The translations under genes were made by a program, and so were the position numbers. From contig CM060953.1 of the NCBI GenBank assembly GCA_030765055.1, positions 10,959,045-11,023,044 on the forward strand: DNA of 64,000 nt, given 5' to 3'. A model generated the notes under the pieces. The model did not search any database, was not told where the DNA came from, and was given only the letters and a program-made list of their open reading frames with translations. Origin of the DNA: Mantis religiosa. Its lineage: Eukaryota; Arthropoda; Insecta; Mantodea; Mantidae. Below, piece by piece: positions 22,931 through 34,390 of the stretch. The first letter of the stretch is position 1. The number at the start of each line of letters is the position of its first letter.

Positions 22931-24543
22931 CGAGGGCTGTTCAATAAAGAATGATCATAATTTTTACGGTCATAATTTTTCACACTAAAATTCATTCTTA
23001 CTATATTCTGTTAGCTTAATGTGACACAAACATGCCGTAGTACTTTCATTGTTGGTACTCTTGGTTCCCGCCTGTGAGAAACAGTTAAGTTCAGACATGT
23101 TCAGTGTCACCTACCGCTGTAATGGAGGTAACACGCAAGGAACAATATTAAAGTTAACCACTGACACGACAGCACTTAGAGGGCCAAGGCACACCAATCC
23201 GACTGCCGGCCTCACGCCAACTTACGCACGGCAAAGGTGGACGATCATCCAACCGATACGGGGAGCAGGTGTGGTCAGAATCTCGGCAGCTTATCTAGCG
23301 TAAGTTCCTCACTTTCCTCACGTGCTGAGTGGGCACCGGTCCTATACTCGGGACATAAAATCCCCACCACATGGGTGGGATGGAACCCGGGCGCTTTCCG
23401 TGGCCAGGGACCAAGGCATGCCCGCTAGGCCACGGCGCAGAGCCGAGGAACAATATGCGGCTTTGAAATTCTGCTTTCATCTCAACAAATCTTCAGTTGA
23501 AGCCTATGCAATGTTACAGAAGGCCTATGGAGAGTCTGTTCTTCCCTACAGCACAGCTCGAAGGTGGTTTAAAATGTTTAAAGAGGGTAGACCATCAATT
23601 TCAAAGGAAGATAGACCCGGTGCTCCAGTTACTGCTCTTACGGAAGAAAACATCAACACTGCTGCTGCCATTGTGAGAGAGGATCGACGAATTACCTTAA
23701 GATCACTTTCTGAAATACTGTGGGTGCCACCCACACGTTGGTGACAGAAACATTACACACGAGACGTGTTTGTACGCGATGGGTTCCAAGACTGTCGATT
23801 CCCAAAGAAAAGGACATTCGTATGCAGGTCTGCATGCACTTAAAGTTGATGTTATAGGAAAATCCGGAGTTTCTTTCAAACGTAATCACTGCTGATGAAA
23901 CTTGGCTACATCATTTTGATCCTGAGAGCAAACAGCAAAGCTCAGTGTGGAAATCTCCTTCATCACCAACCCCACAAAAAGCAAAAGTGGTTGCTTCTGC
24001 TGGGAAAGTTATAGTCTTCTCATTCTTTGATATTCATGGCATGGTTTATCAACATGTTGTACCTGCACACACATCAGTAACTGTACAATACTACAGGATG
24101 TCCTGAAGCATTACAAGTCCATATCAGGCGCAAAAGACCACATTTACGTGAAGCAGGCTGGATGCTGCATTACAATAATGTGCGGCTGCATATTGCCAAT
24201 ATTGTTGCTGATTATGTTGCAAAAATCAACGTGAAGTACATCCCTCACCCGCCCTATAGTCCGGATTTAGCCCCATGTGACTTTTTTCTATTACCTAACT
24301 TGAAGAAACGCCTTCGTGGGTGACATTATCCATCATCAGAAGCAGTGGTGAAGGCTGCGGAGGCGATTTTGAAGGATCTCTCAAAAATGGTTTCCAGCGT
24401 GTCTTTGAAGCCTGGCAGAAACGCTGGGACAAATGCATCGCATTCAGGGGAGACTATTTTGAGAAGGACCATCAAAATTATGAGGATGAGTAAAGGAACG
24501 TTGTGTAAAAAAATTGTGATCATTCTTTACTTAGCAGACCTCG
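22931..24543 (+). pseudogene. mariner B5, full length, split by SINE-3
   Basis: Complete from the 5' TIR (CGAGGGCTGTTCAATAAAGA after TA) to the 3' TIR (24543). The coding region holds EEQYAALKFCFHLNKSSVEA, RRWFKMFKEGRPSISKEDRP and TALTEENINTAAAIVREDRR. Later come ADETWLHHFDPESKQQSSVW, an eroded second Asp block (HYNNVRLH, where HHDNARPH is expected) and PYSPDLAPCDFF. Frameshifts and stops inactivate it. SINE-3 lies just after the start of the coding region. Confidence 0.9.
23149..23445 (-). mobile_element. SINE-3, tRNA-derived, inserted in mariner B5
   Basis: Flanked by the 11-bp target-site duplication AGGAACAATAT (23138-23148 and 23446-23456). On the minus strand the head reads GCGCCGTGGCCTAGCGGGCA (A-box region) and then CGGGTTCCATCCC (B box). 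A 200-bp body follows, ending near 23149. It differs from SINE-1 and SINE-2. Only one copy is seen here. Confidence 0.8.
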
Positions 24544-25494
24544 TCAGCCTCAAGCTCATCTTCTGTCGTATATTATCCTTCCTTACAAAACACTCCACTG
24601 CCAGTGCAGGGCCTAGCCCTGATCTGACTTGAGACCGAAGGTCTGACATTTAGATCTTCAATGTCCAGTCGTGATGGTTTGTCTACACTCTTAAACAGTT
24701 GACAACTGTCTTTAAGTAGTTCGTTTATTGGCCTCCATGTCACAACCTCCCACGTATACCCTAAGACAAGCACCACTGCAGTAACCGGCAGCAGCTGTCT
24801 TAAAGACCGAGACATTAGAGTCACCATCACTGCTGTCGCACACAGACAGTAGATATCCATATTTGCACACGGAGCTATGCTCCATTGTTTTTAATCCTAA
24901 TAGCCGCAGGGGATTTAATCGTACAACCGCCACTGCTTTGTTAATATTACGTTCAGAGTATTTCATAGAGATGTTGATTTCGTGTCCATTATATTGAAAT
25001 TGCTTTTAATTAATGACTTTTCCTCATAAATTGGCACAGAGGTAGTTAAGCTGCATTTAGAGTCCTGCAGAGAAGCCATAAATGTGATTTGCCTTTATAT
25101 TACTAATTTAATTTAATAACTCTCGTGTTCAAACGATTCTGTGAAAACCTGCATCGACGTAAGCTATTACATTATGGCCATATCCCACTAGTTAATGTAA
25201 ATGTATGGGCTTTAAACCCTCCACTGAAACAATAGAGACACTCCACGCTAGAATTATATCACCTCTATCATTACGTGTCACTTCACAGGCTTTCTCTAAA
25301 CAAACGTGTTTAAACGTGCTTAGTTTACTATATATTTCGAGTTAAATATTTGTAGCTAACACAGAAATAGAGTAGTACACTTAATGAAGAGAACCTCTGA
25401 GGGCATTCCTACAGAATAAAATGATTTTGAACAGTAATTTTGGTACAAATTTTAAAATAACCGAATTATCAACATTTTAAAGGATAATTGCTAG
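24544..25494. other. spacer, no feature seen
   Basis: No supported gene. The open frames around 24573-24966 (minus) overlap one another and show no recognisable domain. Confidence 0.45.
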
Positions 25495-25496
25495 TA

Positions 25497-27750
25497 CGCG
25501 GTGGTTTGAAAAGTTCCCGACAACATAAATAAAAGCTAGTGAAATTCGTTGTTCATCTGTCGACAGTTACTCACCAAAGTTTTAGCCATTTTAGACGCTC
25601 AGTTGTTATGTAACAGTCGCTTGAGTGAGTTGATGTGAGTGTTTTTATGAAAATGGACAAAATCGAGTGTCCAGCTGTAATTAAATATTATTTAAAAGGC
25701 AATACGCCTACGCAAATCAAAGATGGGTTGCATTCTGTATATGGGTACTCTGCGCCATCATTTACCACAGTGAAATTTTGGGCAGCTGAATTTAAATGCG
25801 GCCGTAAGAGCTCTGGAGACAATGAAAGTTCGGACATCCAAAAACCGTAACTGCAGACGAAAACATCGCCAAAGTTCACCAAATGGTGCTAGGCGACCGC
25901 CGAATTAAAGTGAGAGAGATAGCAGAGGCTATGAACATGTCAAAAGAACGTTTTTGTCACATATTAAATCAACATTTAGACATGAGAAAGCTGTTGGCGC
26001 GTTGGGTTCCACGTTTGCTCACGTTAGATCAAAAACAAGTTCGAATGAACTATTCCAACGCTCTGTTGTCGCAGTTTAGGCGCGATTAAACCGAGTTTTG
26101 GCACCGATTAATTACTGCAGATGAAACTTTGGTACACCCTTATACGCCCGACACAAAAATATAGTCCTAACAGTGGACCGCAAAGGAGGAAACGGCTCAA
26201 AAATATTTTTTTTTTTTTCGGCTGGGAAAGTGACGGCGAATGTTTTCTGGGGTAGACATGGTGTTATTTTAATCGATTGTCTTCAAAAAGAAAAAAACCG
26301 TTAAAGGAGCACACTAAGCATCATTACTTGACAAGCTGAAGGCAGAACTTGAGGAAAAGCGGCCACATTTGTAGAAAAGAAAAATCCTGTTTCACCAAGA
26401 CAACAGCGGTTGTCTCACACCTCAGCGGTTGCAATGACGATAATCCACGAATTTACGGTTTGAACTGTTTGACTCGCCAGATCTAGCTCCAAGTCACTTC
26501 TTTTTGTTCCCTTATCTGAAAATTGCGCTCGGAGGACAGAGATTTTCATCTAATAAAGAGGCAATCACCTTCGTGAACAATTATTTTGCAGACAAAGACC
26601 TCGAGTACTAGTTGGACGGGTTATAGAGATGAGAACATCGCTGGGAGAAGTGTGTAGAGTTACAAGGAGACTATGTTGAAAAACGCCGAGTACTATTTAG
26701 ACGGGTTATAGAGATGGGAGCATCGCTGAGAGAAGTGTGTAGAGTTACAAGGAGACTATGTTGAAAAGCGTCGAGTACTATTTGGACGGGTTATAGAGAT
26801 GGGAGCATCGCTGAGAGAAGTGTGTAGAGTTACAAGGAGACTATGTTGAAAAACGTCGAGTACTATTTGGACGGGCTATAGAGATGGGAGCATCGCTGAG
26901 AGAAGTGTGTAGAGTTACAAGGAGACTATGTTGAAAAACGCCGAGTACTATTTGGACGGGTTACAGAGATGAGAGCATCGCTGGGAGAAGTGTGTAGAGT
27001 TACAAGGAGACTATGTTGAAAAACGTCGAGCACTATTTGGACGGGTTACAGAGATGGGAGCATCGCTGGGAGAAGTGTGTAGAGTTACAAGGAGACTATG
27101 TTGAAAAACGCCGAGTACTATTTGGACGGGTAACAGAGATGGGAACATCGGTGGGAGAAGTGTGTAGAGTTACAAGGAGAATATATTGAAAAACGTCGAG
27201 TACTATTTGGACGTGTTACAGAGATGAGAACATCGGTGGGAGAAGTGTGTAGAGTTACAAGGAGACTATGTTGAAAAACGTCGAGTACTATTTGGACGGG
27301 TTACAGAGATGGGAACATCGCTGGAAGAAGTGTGTAGAGTTACAAGGAGACTATGCTGAAAAACGCCGAGTACTATTTGGACGGGTTACAGAGATGAGAG
27401 CATCGCTGAGAGAAGTGTGTAGAGTTACAAGGAGACTATGTTGAAAAACGTCGAGTACTATTTGGACGGGTTACAGAGATGGGAACATCGCTGGGAGAAG
27501 TGTGTAGAGTTACAAGGAGACTATGTTGAAAAACGCCGAGTACTATTTGGACGGGTTACAGAGATGGGAACATCGCTGGAAGAAGTGTGTAGAGTTACAA
27601 GGAGACTATGCTGAAAAACGTCGAGTGTTATTTGGACAGGTTACAGAGATGGGGGCATCGCTAGGAGAATATGACAAAAAGTAAGGAAGGAAAATAAAAA
27701 AAAAATGTCTTGTAGCTTTATTAGGTCGGAAACTTTTCAGATCACCCTCG
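25497..27750 (+). pseudogene. mariner A2 transposase, degenerate, with expanded C-terminus
   Basis: Bounded by TIRs (GGTGGTTTGAAAAGTTCCCG at the left, GGAAACTTTTCAGATCACCC at the right) and TA on each side. The N-terminus encodes MDKIECPAVIKYYLKGNTPT, then FTTVKFWAAEFKCGRKSSGD. After a frameshift come DRRIKVREIAEAMNMSKERF and MRKLLARWVPRLLTLDQKQV. ADETLVHPYTPDTK gives the first Asp, and AGKVTANVFWGRHGVILIDC follows. The second and third Asp blocks are frameshifted. Several stops make it inactive. Instead of the usual ~1.3 kb it is 2,254 bp, because the last ~28 codons are repeated about 12 times (next entry). Confidence 0.9.
26600..27668 (+). repeat. 85-bp tandem array (S85) made of the mariner A2 C-terminal codons
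   Basis: Twelve full units and one partial. TGTGTAGAGTTACAAGGAGA recurs every 85 bp (26651, 26736, 26821, 26906 and on). In one frame a unit encodes EYYLDGL-x-RWEHR-x-EKC followed by VELQGDYVEK, the standard mariner C-terminus. Because 85 is not a multiple of three, successive units change frame. The final unit leads directly into the normal mariner 3' UTR and TIR. Units differ by only a few bases each. Confidence 0.95.
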
Positions 27751-27752
27751 TA

Positions 27753-28924
27753 ACTATAAGAGCAAGACGTGTTGTGTTAAAAATTTGGACTGTGTTGGAG
27801 TTGATATTTTAAGGAAAATGAGGAGTGCTACGGGTTTATTAATTGGACAAAATTTAAAACATGATTGCGATAAGAAATATGGAGTTATTTGTACGCGGAG
27901 TTAACTGCTTGTTGGTTGTATCGTTGTTCTTCTGTCTGCACTGTCCGGTTGCTTGTCGGAGGTTCGCAATAGAGCTATTAGTAGTGCATAGCGATAGGGG
28001 GCGCATGCCGGGAATACTGATAGCAATATCCGCCGCAATGGTTCGATAATTATCAAGGTAGCGAATGCAGAGCTCTTTGTACTAGACAGTGAAGTCTTGT
28101 TTCACGGGTTCTAGGTTCGCTGATTGAAAGCTTCACCTCACTCACGTATGGAAATTTGGGAATGAGAGCAATATAACCCGAGGGCCCATTCTGGATCCCA
28201 AATTAAACCGTTACCTCCCACTTTCTCATTCTGTTTTACAGGAATGAGCTCTCCTATACCGAAACAGATTCCTTGATTTCAACCAGACACACACTTGCCA
28301 TAGAGAGTGTAAAATCACTTCCTTTCTCTTACATGAAGTGGAGAAAGTGTCTACCACATTCCACACAAAAAATATACACTGAGATTTTACTGCGAATACA
28401 GCTAGAACAATTCATACAGTAAAACCTGTCTAAAAATACCCCTTATGTGTCGGAAACCTGGAAATACTGAAAATAAATGTTTGAACAGAGCTATTTGGCA
28501 TTGTAAAACTACACTCTAAGCCGGTAAACAGCCTAGCGCGGAAAAGAAAATATATTTTCTGGAGCCGTTTGCATAAATAAGCCGATTATATCGTAAGTAT
28601 TTTAAAAAGTGCAATAATTTAGGGCAACTGCACTTGCACTGAAGTTCCACGAACAATAAAGTCATAATTCAAAATCCTTCGAGGAAAAGAGAAAAACAAT
28701 TAGCTCTGTCAACTGTCTTCCAGCACACATGGTAAGGGTACAACTGTTTTGTAGTATGTTCATTCTCAGTTTAGTTGTTATAAGTTATCAAGTACGAGTG
28801 AAAGAAAACTGTGAATATTTGTTACTTTTAAAAACATAATTTCTGTGTACACAAATTCTCGCGGTGTTCTTAGAGTTCCGGATGCTTGCTGTCCCACTCT
28901 AACACTATGTACACTACTTGCGGA
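27753..28924. other. spacer, no feature seen
   Basis: No supported gene or repeat; the open frame at 27861-28049 is unremarkable. Confidence 0.5.
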
Positions 28925-28940
28925 AACACCAAGAAGATCA

Positions 28941-29624
28941 CGGCCGCGCCGTGGCTCAGTGGTTAGACCGCTTGACTCTCACCAAGGCGGCCCGGGTTCG
29001 ATCCCAGGCAACCGCAAAGTGAGATTTGTGATGAACAACACCACGCTGGGGCCGGTTTTCTACGGGACCTCCGGTTTCCCCCGCCATCTCATTCCACCGG
29101 TGCTCCATCTTCGTTTATCATCAGTGTCACCACCTGCGCCCCGTAGGGGGAGGGATGCGTCCCTTTCAGCTGCCAAAGTGCGGGCGCTGCGGACCCCTAG
29201 CACTCGTGGTACCTCTGACGTTACTAGAGGAACCTCAGGCCGAACATTCGAGCCTCTGGGAGTTGTTCGGATTGGGTTGGACTCGAGTGGGCAGTGTGTT
29301 CCTGCCTCATAAGTCCCGGGTGCTAGCCTGCAGAGCTAGTAGTTGGTGTGCTAGATCACCGGCGGCCCTACCAAGGTTTTTTGGTAGCTGGTTCATTAAG
29401 GACCGGCGCGTAAGTGGCGTATCCACTTCCGTTCTGTCTGCCGTGTGCAGGCGGGGGGGGGCAGTTTATAAAATAGGTACTGTCCTACGGTAAATATACC
29501 CGAGAGGCCCGGGTTCTAGTCCTACGGAAGCAGGACTAATGGGAGTAGATCATCGCATTTAATGTCACCGCCTGCGGTGCCGTATGTAGTAAAAGCGGGC
29601 GTTAAACACTACACATTACACATT
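28941..29624 (+). mobile_element. SINE-2a, tRNA-Glu-derived, carrying an inserted retroposon X
   Basis: The head has CGTGGCTCAGTGGTTAGACC (A-box region) and CCCGGGTTCGATCCCAGGC (B box). In the cleaner copies the anticodon arm folds as CTTGG-CTCTCAC-CCAAG, giving anticodon CTC and pointing to tRNA-Glu. The body GGTTTCCCCCGCCATCTCAT and the end GTAGTAAAAGCGGGCGTTAA are shared with copies at 51167, 57440 and 61897. The target-site duplication is 16 bp (28925-28940 and 29625-29640, AACACCAAGAAGATCA versus AACACCAAGAGAATCA). It is lengthened by retroposon X3. Confidence 0.9.
29139..29563. mobile_element. short retroposon X, copy 3, nested in SINE-2a
   Basis: Flanked by GTCACCACCTGCG (29126-29138) and GTCACCGCCTGCG (29564-29576), a 13-bp duplication of SINE-2 sequence with one mismatch. 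It shares GCGGGCGCTGCGGACCCCTA and GGTGTGCTAGATCACCGGCG with copies 1 and 2. It is shorter (425 bp) through internal gaps. Confidence 0.87.
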
Positions 29625-29640
29625 AACACCAAGAGAATCA

Positions 29641-31055
29641 ACAGTTTCTTACACAATGTTTTATAGACGATTCCGGGTTTCTTTCTTTGAGCACCGTGAA
29701 ACAATTGACGATCATTCGCCTCTCATCACTTTGTAAAGTTTTGCCTCGATTGTGTTTTATTTCGGCTGAAGCACAGGCCTGCTCCATGATGACAAGCTCA
29801 CTGATTTTTAATTACATATACATAAGAGTTCTTGGGCTTGTGAGGTACGAGAGATGTACAGGAAATACAGTGTTAAATATCAGAAGTAACTCCACACTAT
29901 AAACAACAACATCTTAATCAGCATTCAACTCGATACAGACCTCGTTGTGAGAGAGCTGCCTGGTATAGGATATAATAGCAGTGTCCTTTAGTAATTGTTA
30001 AATAAAATGCAGCTTAATGTAACATAATAAGTTAATAGTGTGTATAATTTCACCTGTCTTCTGTCTAATCTGTATATAGTATACAGAACACATCTATGTG
30101 ATATGTGAAGCAGAAAGATAAAATGTGGGGCTATTACGTTTATAAGAACCGAAACATTTGAACACTTTTCTCTCTCCGAAATTAGCTCTCACAGAGCAGT
30201 GATCAGAAAACTACTTACAGTATTGTACTTAAAGGAGAGGTTTATCGTACGTATGCAAATAAAAGAAAACGCTAATCCAATCAACAGCTTAACCGTCTTG
30301 TCTCTGTCTCTCTACCCAAATACATGCTTACAACAGGATCAAACTAAGTGGAGATAGATTTTAATAAAGTAATGACGGCACAACCTTGAATTCTGTTGTC
30401 AATTGTTTTACATTGCCTTAAACTACTTGGCATCATCTAGGAACAAATGAAGCTCTGTAGACGCGCGCGCACATGTGTGTATAGGATGACAAACCGCAGT
30501 TCCACACCACGGACCGCCAAATTGAGGGGCGGAGGAGGCAAGTTGGGACATTGTACTCTATGCTTTGTGGGTAACTCTATACTCTCAACATAATATAAAC
30601 TGGTGTTCCTCACATCGAATAACAGTTTTAATAGAACATTGCAAACTGTTGTAGATTCATTGCATTTTATCTTCTTCTTTCCGAAAGTAAAGATGAACGT
30701 GATTTCGTTAGTGTAGTATATGTTCTTAGTGCAGTACAATGAGTACATTAACTTGCGTACAGAGGGTGTTTAGTACTCATAACTGTAGCTATGGATAATC
30801 AAACGACCCACAACACAATATCAATATCGCTCGTAAAACAGACCATAAAGGCTGCTATCATTTTCCACATCATTTCTCACTTCCTGTAAACCCCCATGGT
30901 AGTTTATCCAAATACCCGTTAAAGAGTCATCAAAAGATATTATCCTTATCCCCCAATACACTTCAGAGCTATCACAAAACAATACAAAACCGTTACTTGT
31001 TAACCACCAAATGTAATTCAAGCGAAGGACTGGATAATATTACATGGACAAACAC
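29641..31055. other. spacer, no feature seen
   Basis: No supported gene, RNA or repeat; open frames here are short and unlike known proteins. Confidence 0.5.
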
Positions 31056-31059
31056 ACTT

Positions 31060-31142
31060 GCCTAACCCTGTAGAGTACTGGTAGCGTGTCTGCCTCAAGC
31101 TGAAGAGCTACCGAGTTTGAATCTCGGTCAGCAACGCAGAAA
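31060..31142 (+). mobile_element. SINE-1 tRNA-like head fragment
   Basis: GTAGAGTACTGGTAGCGTGT, then CTGCCTCAAGCTGAAGAGC and CGAGTTTGAATCTCGG, match the A-box region and B box of SINE-1 at 41977. No body follows. Confidence 0.6.
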
Positions 31143-31149
31143 GGCTAAC

Positions 31150-31454
31150 ACAGAAGTGCCCAAGGAAGGACTGTCCTACCAGTCTTCTACCCACAATGTC
31201 GAAACCCTTTGAGAAGGTAATTCATCGCCGTCTCGTGCAGTACCTCAACAATAATCACAATATTCTTTCTTTTCAATTCGGGGTTCGCCCGAAGCACTCT
31301 AATGCTCATGAACTATTGAGGTTATCTCAGCACATTGTCACTGGCTTCAAACATCGTCAACATACCATAGCTATTTTCCTTGATGTACCACAGGCATTTG
31401 ATAAGGTATAGCAATCTGGTTTGCTACTTAAATTTTGCCTGTAAGGATGCTCCT
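31150..31454 (+). pseudogene. LINE reverse-transcriptase fragment (Jockey/I type)
   Basis: The frame encodes TSLLPTMSKPFEKVIHRRLV, then QYLNNNHNILSFQFGVRPKH, SNAHELLRLSQHIVTGF and TIAIFLDVPQAFDKV. This is the start of a LINE reverse transcriptase: the P-I-S-L-L-P motif, the Q-F-G-F-R-x-x-H-S motif and the first catalytic block A (F-L-D-x-x-x-A-F-D). Only about 80 codons remain. A stop follows block A, and mariner B6 begins at about 31455. The YxDD box and the endonuclease are absent. Confidence 0.85.
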
Positions 31455-32631
31455 CACGCAAAAGTTCAGACATGTTCAGTATCGCCTACCGCTCCAATCG
31501 ACGGAACACGCGAGGAACAATATGCGGCTTTGAAATTCTGCTTTCGTCTCAACAAATCTTCAGTTGAGGCCTATACAATGTTGCAGGAGGCCTATGGAGA
31601 GTCTGTTCTTCCCTACAGCACAGCTCGAAGGTGGTTTAAAATGTTTAAAGAAGGAAGACAATTTCAAATAAGGTGGAACCGGTGCTCCAGTTACTGCTCT
31701 TACGGAAGAAAACATCAACAATGCTACTGCCATTGTCAGAAAGGATTGACGAACTACCTTAAGATCACTTTCTGAAATACTGATCATTTCACTGGGTGCC
31801 ACCCACACGTTGATGACAGAAACATTACACATGAGACGTGTTTGTGCGCGATGGGTTCCAAGACTGTTGATTCCCGAACAAAAGGACATTCGCATGCAGG
31901 TCTGCATGCAGTTATAGTTGATTTTGAAGAAGATCCAGAGTTTCTTTCAAACGTAATCATTGCTGATGAAACTTGGCTACATCATTTTGATCCTGAGAGC
32001 AAACAGCAAAGCTCAGTGTGGAAAACTCCTTCATCACCAACCCCCCAAAAAAGCAAAAGTGGTTGCTTCTGCTGGGAAAGTTATGATCATCTCATTCTTT
32101 GATATTCATGGAATGATTTATCAGCATGTTGTACTTGCACACACATCAGTAACTGGACAATACTACAGGGATGTCCTGAAACATTGCAAGTTTATATCAG
32201 GCGCAAAATACCACATTTCCGTGAATCAGGCTGGATGCTGCACCACGATAATGCGTGGCGGCATATTGCCAATGTTGTTGCTGAATATCTTGCAAAAATC
32301 AACGTGAAGTGCATACCTCACCCTCCCTATAGTCCGGATTTAGCCTCGTGTGACTTTTTTCTATTCCCTAACTTGAAGAAATCTCTTCCTGGGAGGCATT
32401 ATCCATCATCAGAAGCAGTGGTGAAGGCTGCGGAGGCGATTTTGAAGGATCTCTCAAAAATGGTTTCCAGCATGACTTTGAAGACTGGCAGAAACGCTGG
32501 GACAAGTGCGTCGCATTCAGGGGAGACTGTTTTGAGAAAGATCATCAAAATTATGAGGATGAGTAAAGGTACGATGTCAAAAAAAAAAAAAAAAAAAAAA
32601 AAAAGAAATCATTGTTTATTGAACAGCCTTT
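31455..32631 (+). pseudogene. mariner B6, lacking the 5' TIR
   Basis: Begins inside the 5' leader (GTTCAGACATGTTCAGTATC) and runs to the 3' TIR. It encodes TREEQYAALKFCFRLNKSSV, ADETWLHHFDPESKQQSSVW, a second-Asp block HHDNAWRHIANVVAEYLAKI, and HPPYSPDLASCDFFLFPNLK with the third Asp kept. It also has HYPSSEAVVKAAEAILKDLS and the tail SASHSGETVLRKIIKIMRMS. Several frameshifts (near 31670, 31920 and 32180) disrupt it. A 24-base A run lies near 32580. Confidence 0.9.
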
Positions 32632-33395
32632 GCAATTTAGTGAAGGAGCTTCAAAATTTAAAGTGTACGGGATAAAAACTTGCAACATCGCCCACATCCA
32701 AAAAGATTCGAATTCGATCAGTTTGAAAAATGAGTTGTGTACGGAACTTTCTTCAAGTTTTACGTACAGAGAAGAGAAATTCCTACAGTACGTAAACTTA
32801 TGAATATTGTTAAAGAAAAGATGCTTTTGAAGGTAGAAGGGCATATTCTGAAGAATTCTTAAAGACAATGGACATCGATTATCAGAAAAAAAATCATATC
32901 TCGGCTACACAGCATCTCTTATATTACGTTTGCAATTAAATTAGTCCAGTCTCTGTGTTCGTGGCCACGTGTGAAGCGGAAAACAATAAAGCTATTATAT
33001 TATTAACAAAGGCGTGAATGAATATTAATTCGTCAGAGGTAAACCAACATTTTGTTTTAATTGTTAGAGGGAACAATGGAAGCGCTGACAGTAGGAAAGG
33101 AATGTTGGTATTAAAAATTGCTCAGGTATGTTTTAATAATGGAATACTGGCACAGAGCGCCAAATATTTTTGAATTCTGCTGTCATCATCAAAATAATAT
33201 TTATAAATAGACCCCAGGAACAAAATTTAATTATGATAGCCCCATATTAGATATAGGGGATAACGCTTTTTGTCGATACTCTATAGAAAATGGAATGCTG
33301 GGAGAAGAGTGTAATGCCAATAAAATTAATTAGGTTCACATTTAGTGAAACAAATATTACAACCATCAGTGTTCTTAATTTTAAACTCTACATTA
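32632..33395. other. spacer, no feature seen
   Basis: AT-rich, no supported gene or repeat. Confidence 0.5.
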
Positions 33396-33554
33396 CACAT
33401 TTAAAAATAAAACATTCTACTTTTATAAGTTTTTGCTCTAAAATAGTAGCATTTTCACTCTTTCGGGGTCAAGTCTACCTCTTTTTCTGTCAAATATGAG
33501 TCCTGCTGTACTAAACAGTCTTTCAGAGAAAACTGTTGTAGGTAGAATACACAA
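33396..33554 (-). pseudogene. hAT transposase C-terminal (dimerisation) fragment
   Basis: The minus strand encodes YLCILPTTVFSERLFSTAGL, then IFDRKRGRLDPERVKMLLF, a stop, and SKNL. The S-E-R-L-F-S-x-A-G motif followed by R-x-x-L-x-P-x-x-V-x-x-L-L-F and K-N-L is the hAT-family dimerisation region at the transposase C-terminus. The upstream part is cut off at a TA (33555-33556), where transposon D begins. Confidence 0.85.
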
Positions 33555-33556
33555 AT

Positions 33557-34390
33557 ACAGTGCGATCCATATAAATCTGAACCATTTCAATAGGCCATAA
33601 CTTTTGAACCAATAATAGGACACACGGACAACTTTGGTAGAATATAATACACAATTGGGAGATTACATTACACTATTTACATCTCAGAGAAAATGTTGCA
33701 AGGTCCTCCACCAGCATCTATACATGTTTGTACTCGTCTCACCATATTCTCTGAAGTTTTACGGAGAGTATCCTCGCCAATGTTACTTATTTCGGTTCGA
33801 ATGGATTCCTTGACCACATCAATTGTCTATTCTTTAGATACCCCCACAAGCAAAAAAATCGTTAAGGTTAGGTCAGAGGATCTGGGGGTCACAGACCTGT
33901 TGAGATTATTCGATTATCAAAGAAACTGTTTACAAGTTCCATGGTGTCATTAGATGTATGGCATGTTGTTCCATTTAGTTGGAAATAACCTTCTCTCAAT
34001 TCGATATCATCCAGCAGCTACACAAATGTCTTGTGGATATCCATATAAACTTCAGTGTCTACAGTAATGTCCAAAAAAATGGGACCAGCGATCCTGGAAG
34101 CTGACACCGCGCACCATACTGCAACCTTTTATTCATTCAATGGGCTTTCGTGGATCATTTGGTTGTTTACAGCAGCCCAATATCTGGTGTTTTGTGTGTT
34201 TATGTAGTCTGACAGATGAAACCATGCCTCATCTGTAAACCACGTTATGGACGTGAAATAAGAGTATCCTGAAACCATCGACAGTAACTGATTCGTTTAT
34301 CATAATCTGCTTCTTTCAGTTGTTGTACCATATGCACTCTGTAAGGTCGCAGCTCTTTGACATGTTCCATATGAATACCCTGATTCCCGG
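33557..34390 (-). pseudogene. Tc1/mariner-superfamily (insect DDE_3-type) transposon D, degenerate
   Basis: A terminal sequence CAGTGCGATCCATATAAATC starts right after a TA inside the hAT remnant. The minus strand, in shifting frames, encodes RPYRVHMVQQLKEADYDKRI and SYCRWFQDTLISRP. It continues with a TDEAWFHLSDYINTQNTRYW block (first Asp), a KVAVWCAVSASRIAGPIF block, and FQLNGTTCHTSNDTMELVN. In the last block the usual Q-D-G-A-T-x-H-T has Asn in place of the catalytic Asp. Stops are frequent. The N-terminal DNA-binding half is missing: at 34391 the element gives way to a polypurine tract. Confidence 0.8.

Noticed and set aside
24573..24966. Host exon on the minus strand (95- and 84-codon open frames)
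   Set aside because: Frames overlap in different phases, with no splice-site pair or domain to support either.
28070..28140. Possible pol III B box (GGGTTCTAGGTTCGC)
   Set aside because: No A box at the right distance and no repeated body.
28941..29020. Genuine tRNA-Glu gene
   Set aside because: The acceptor stem is not paired, and the same head occurs on four copies with a common 3' body and target duplications: a SINE.
29512..29522. B-box-like GGTTCTAGTCC in retroposon X3 as evidence for a tRNA head
   Set aside because: It is not conserved in X1, and it lies at the wrong end for a standard SINE in that orientation.
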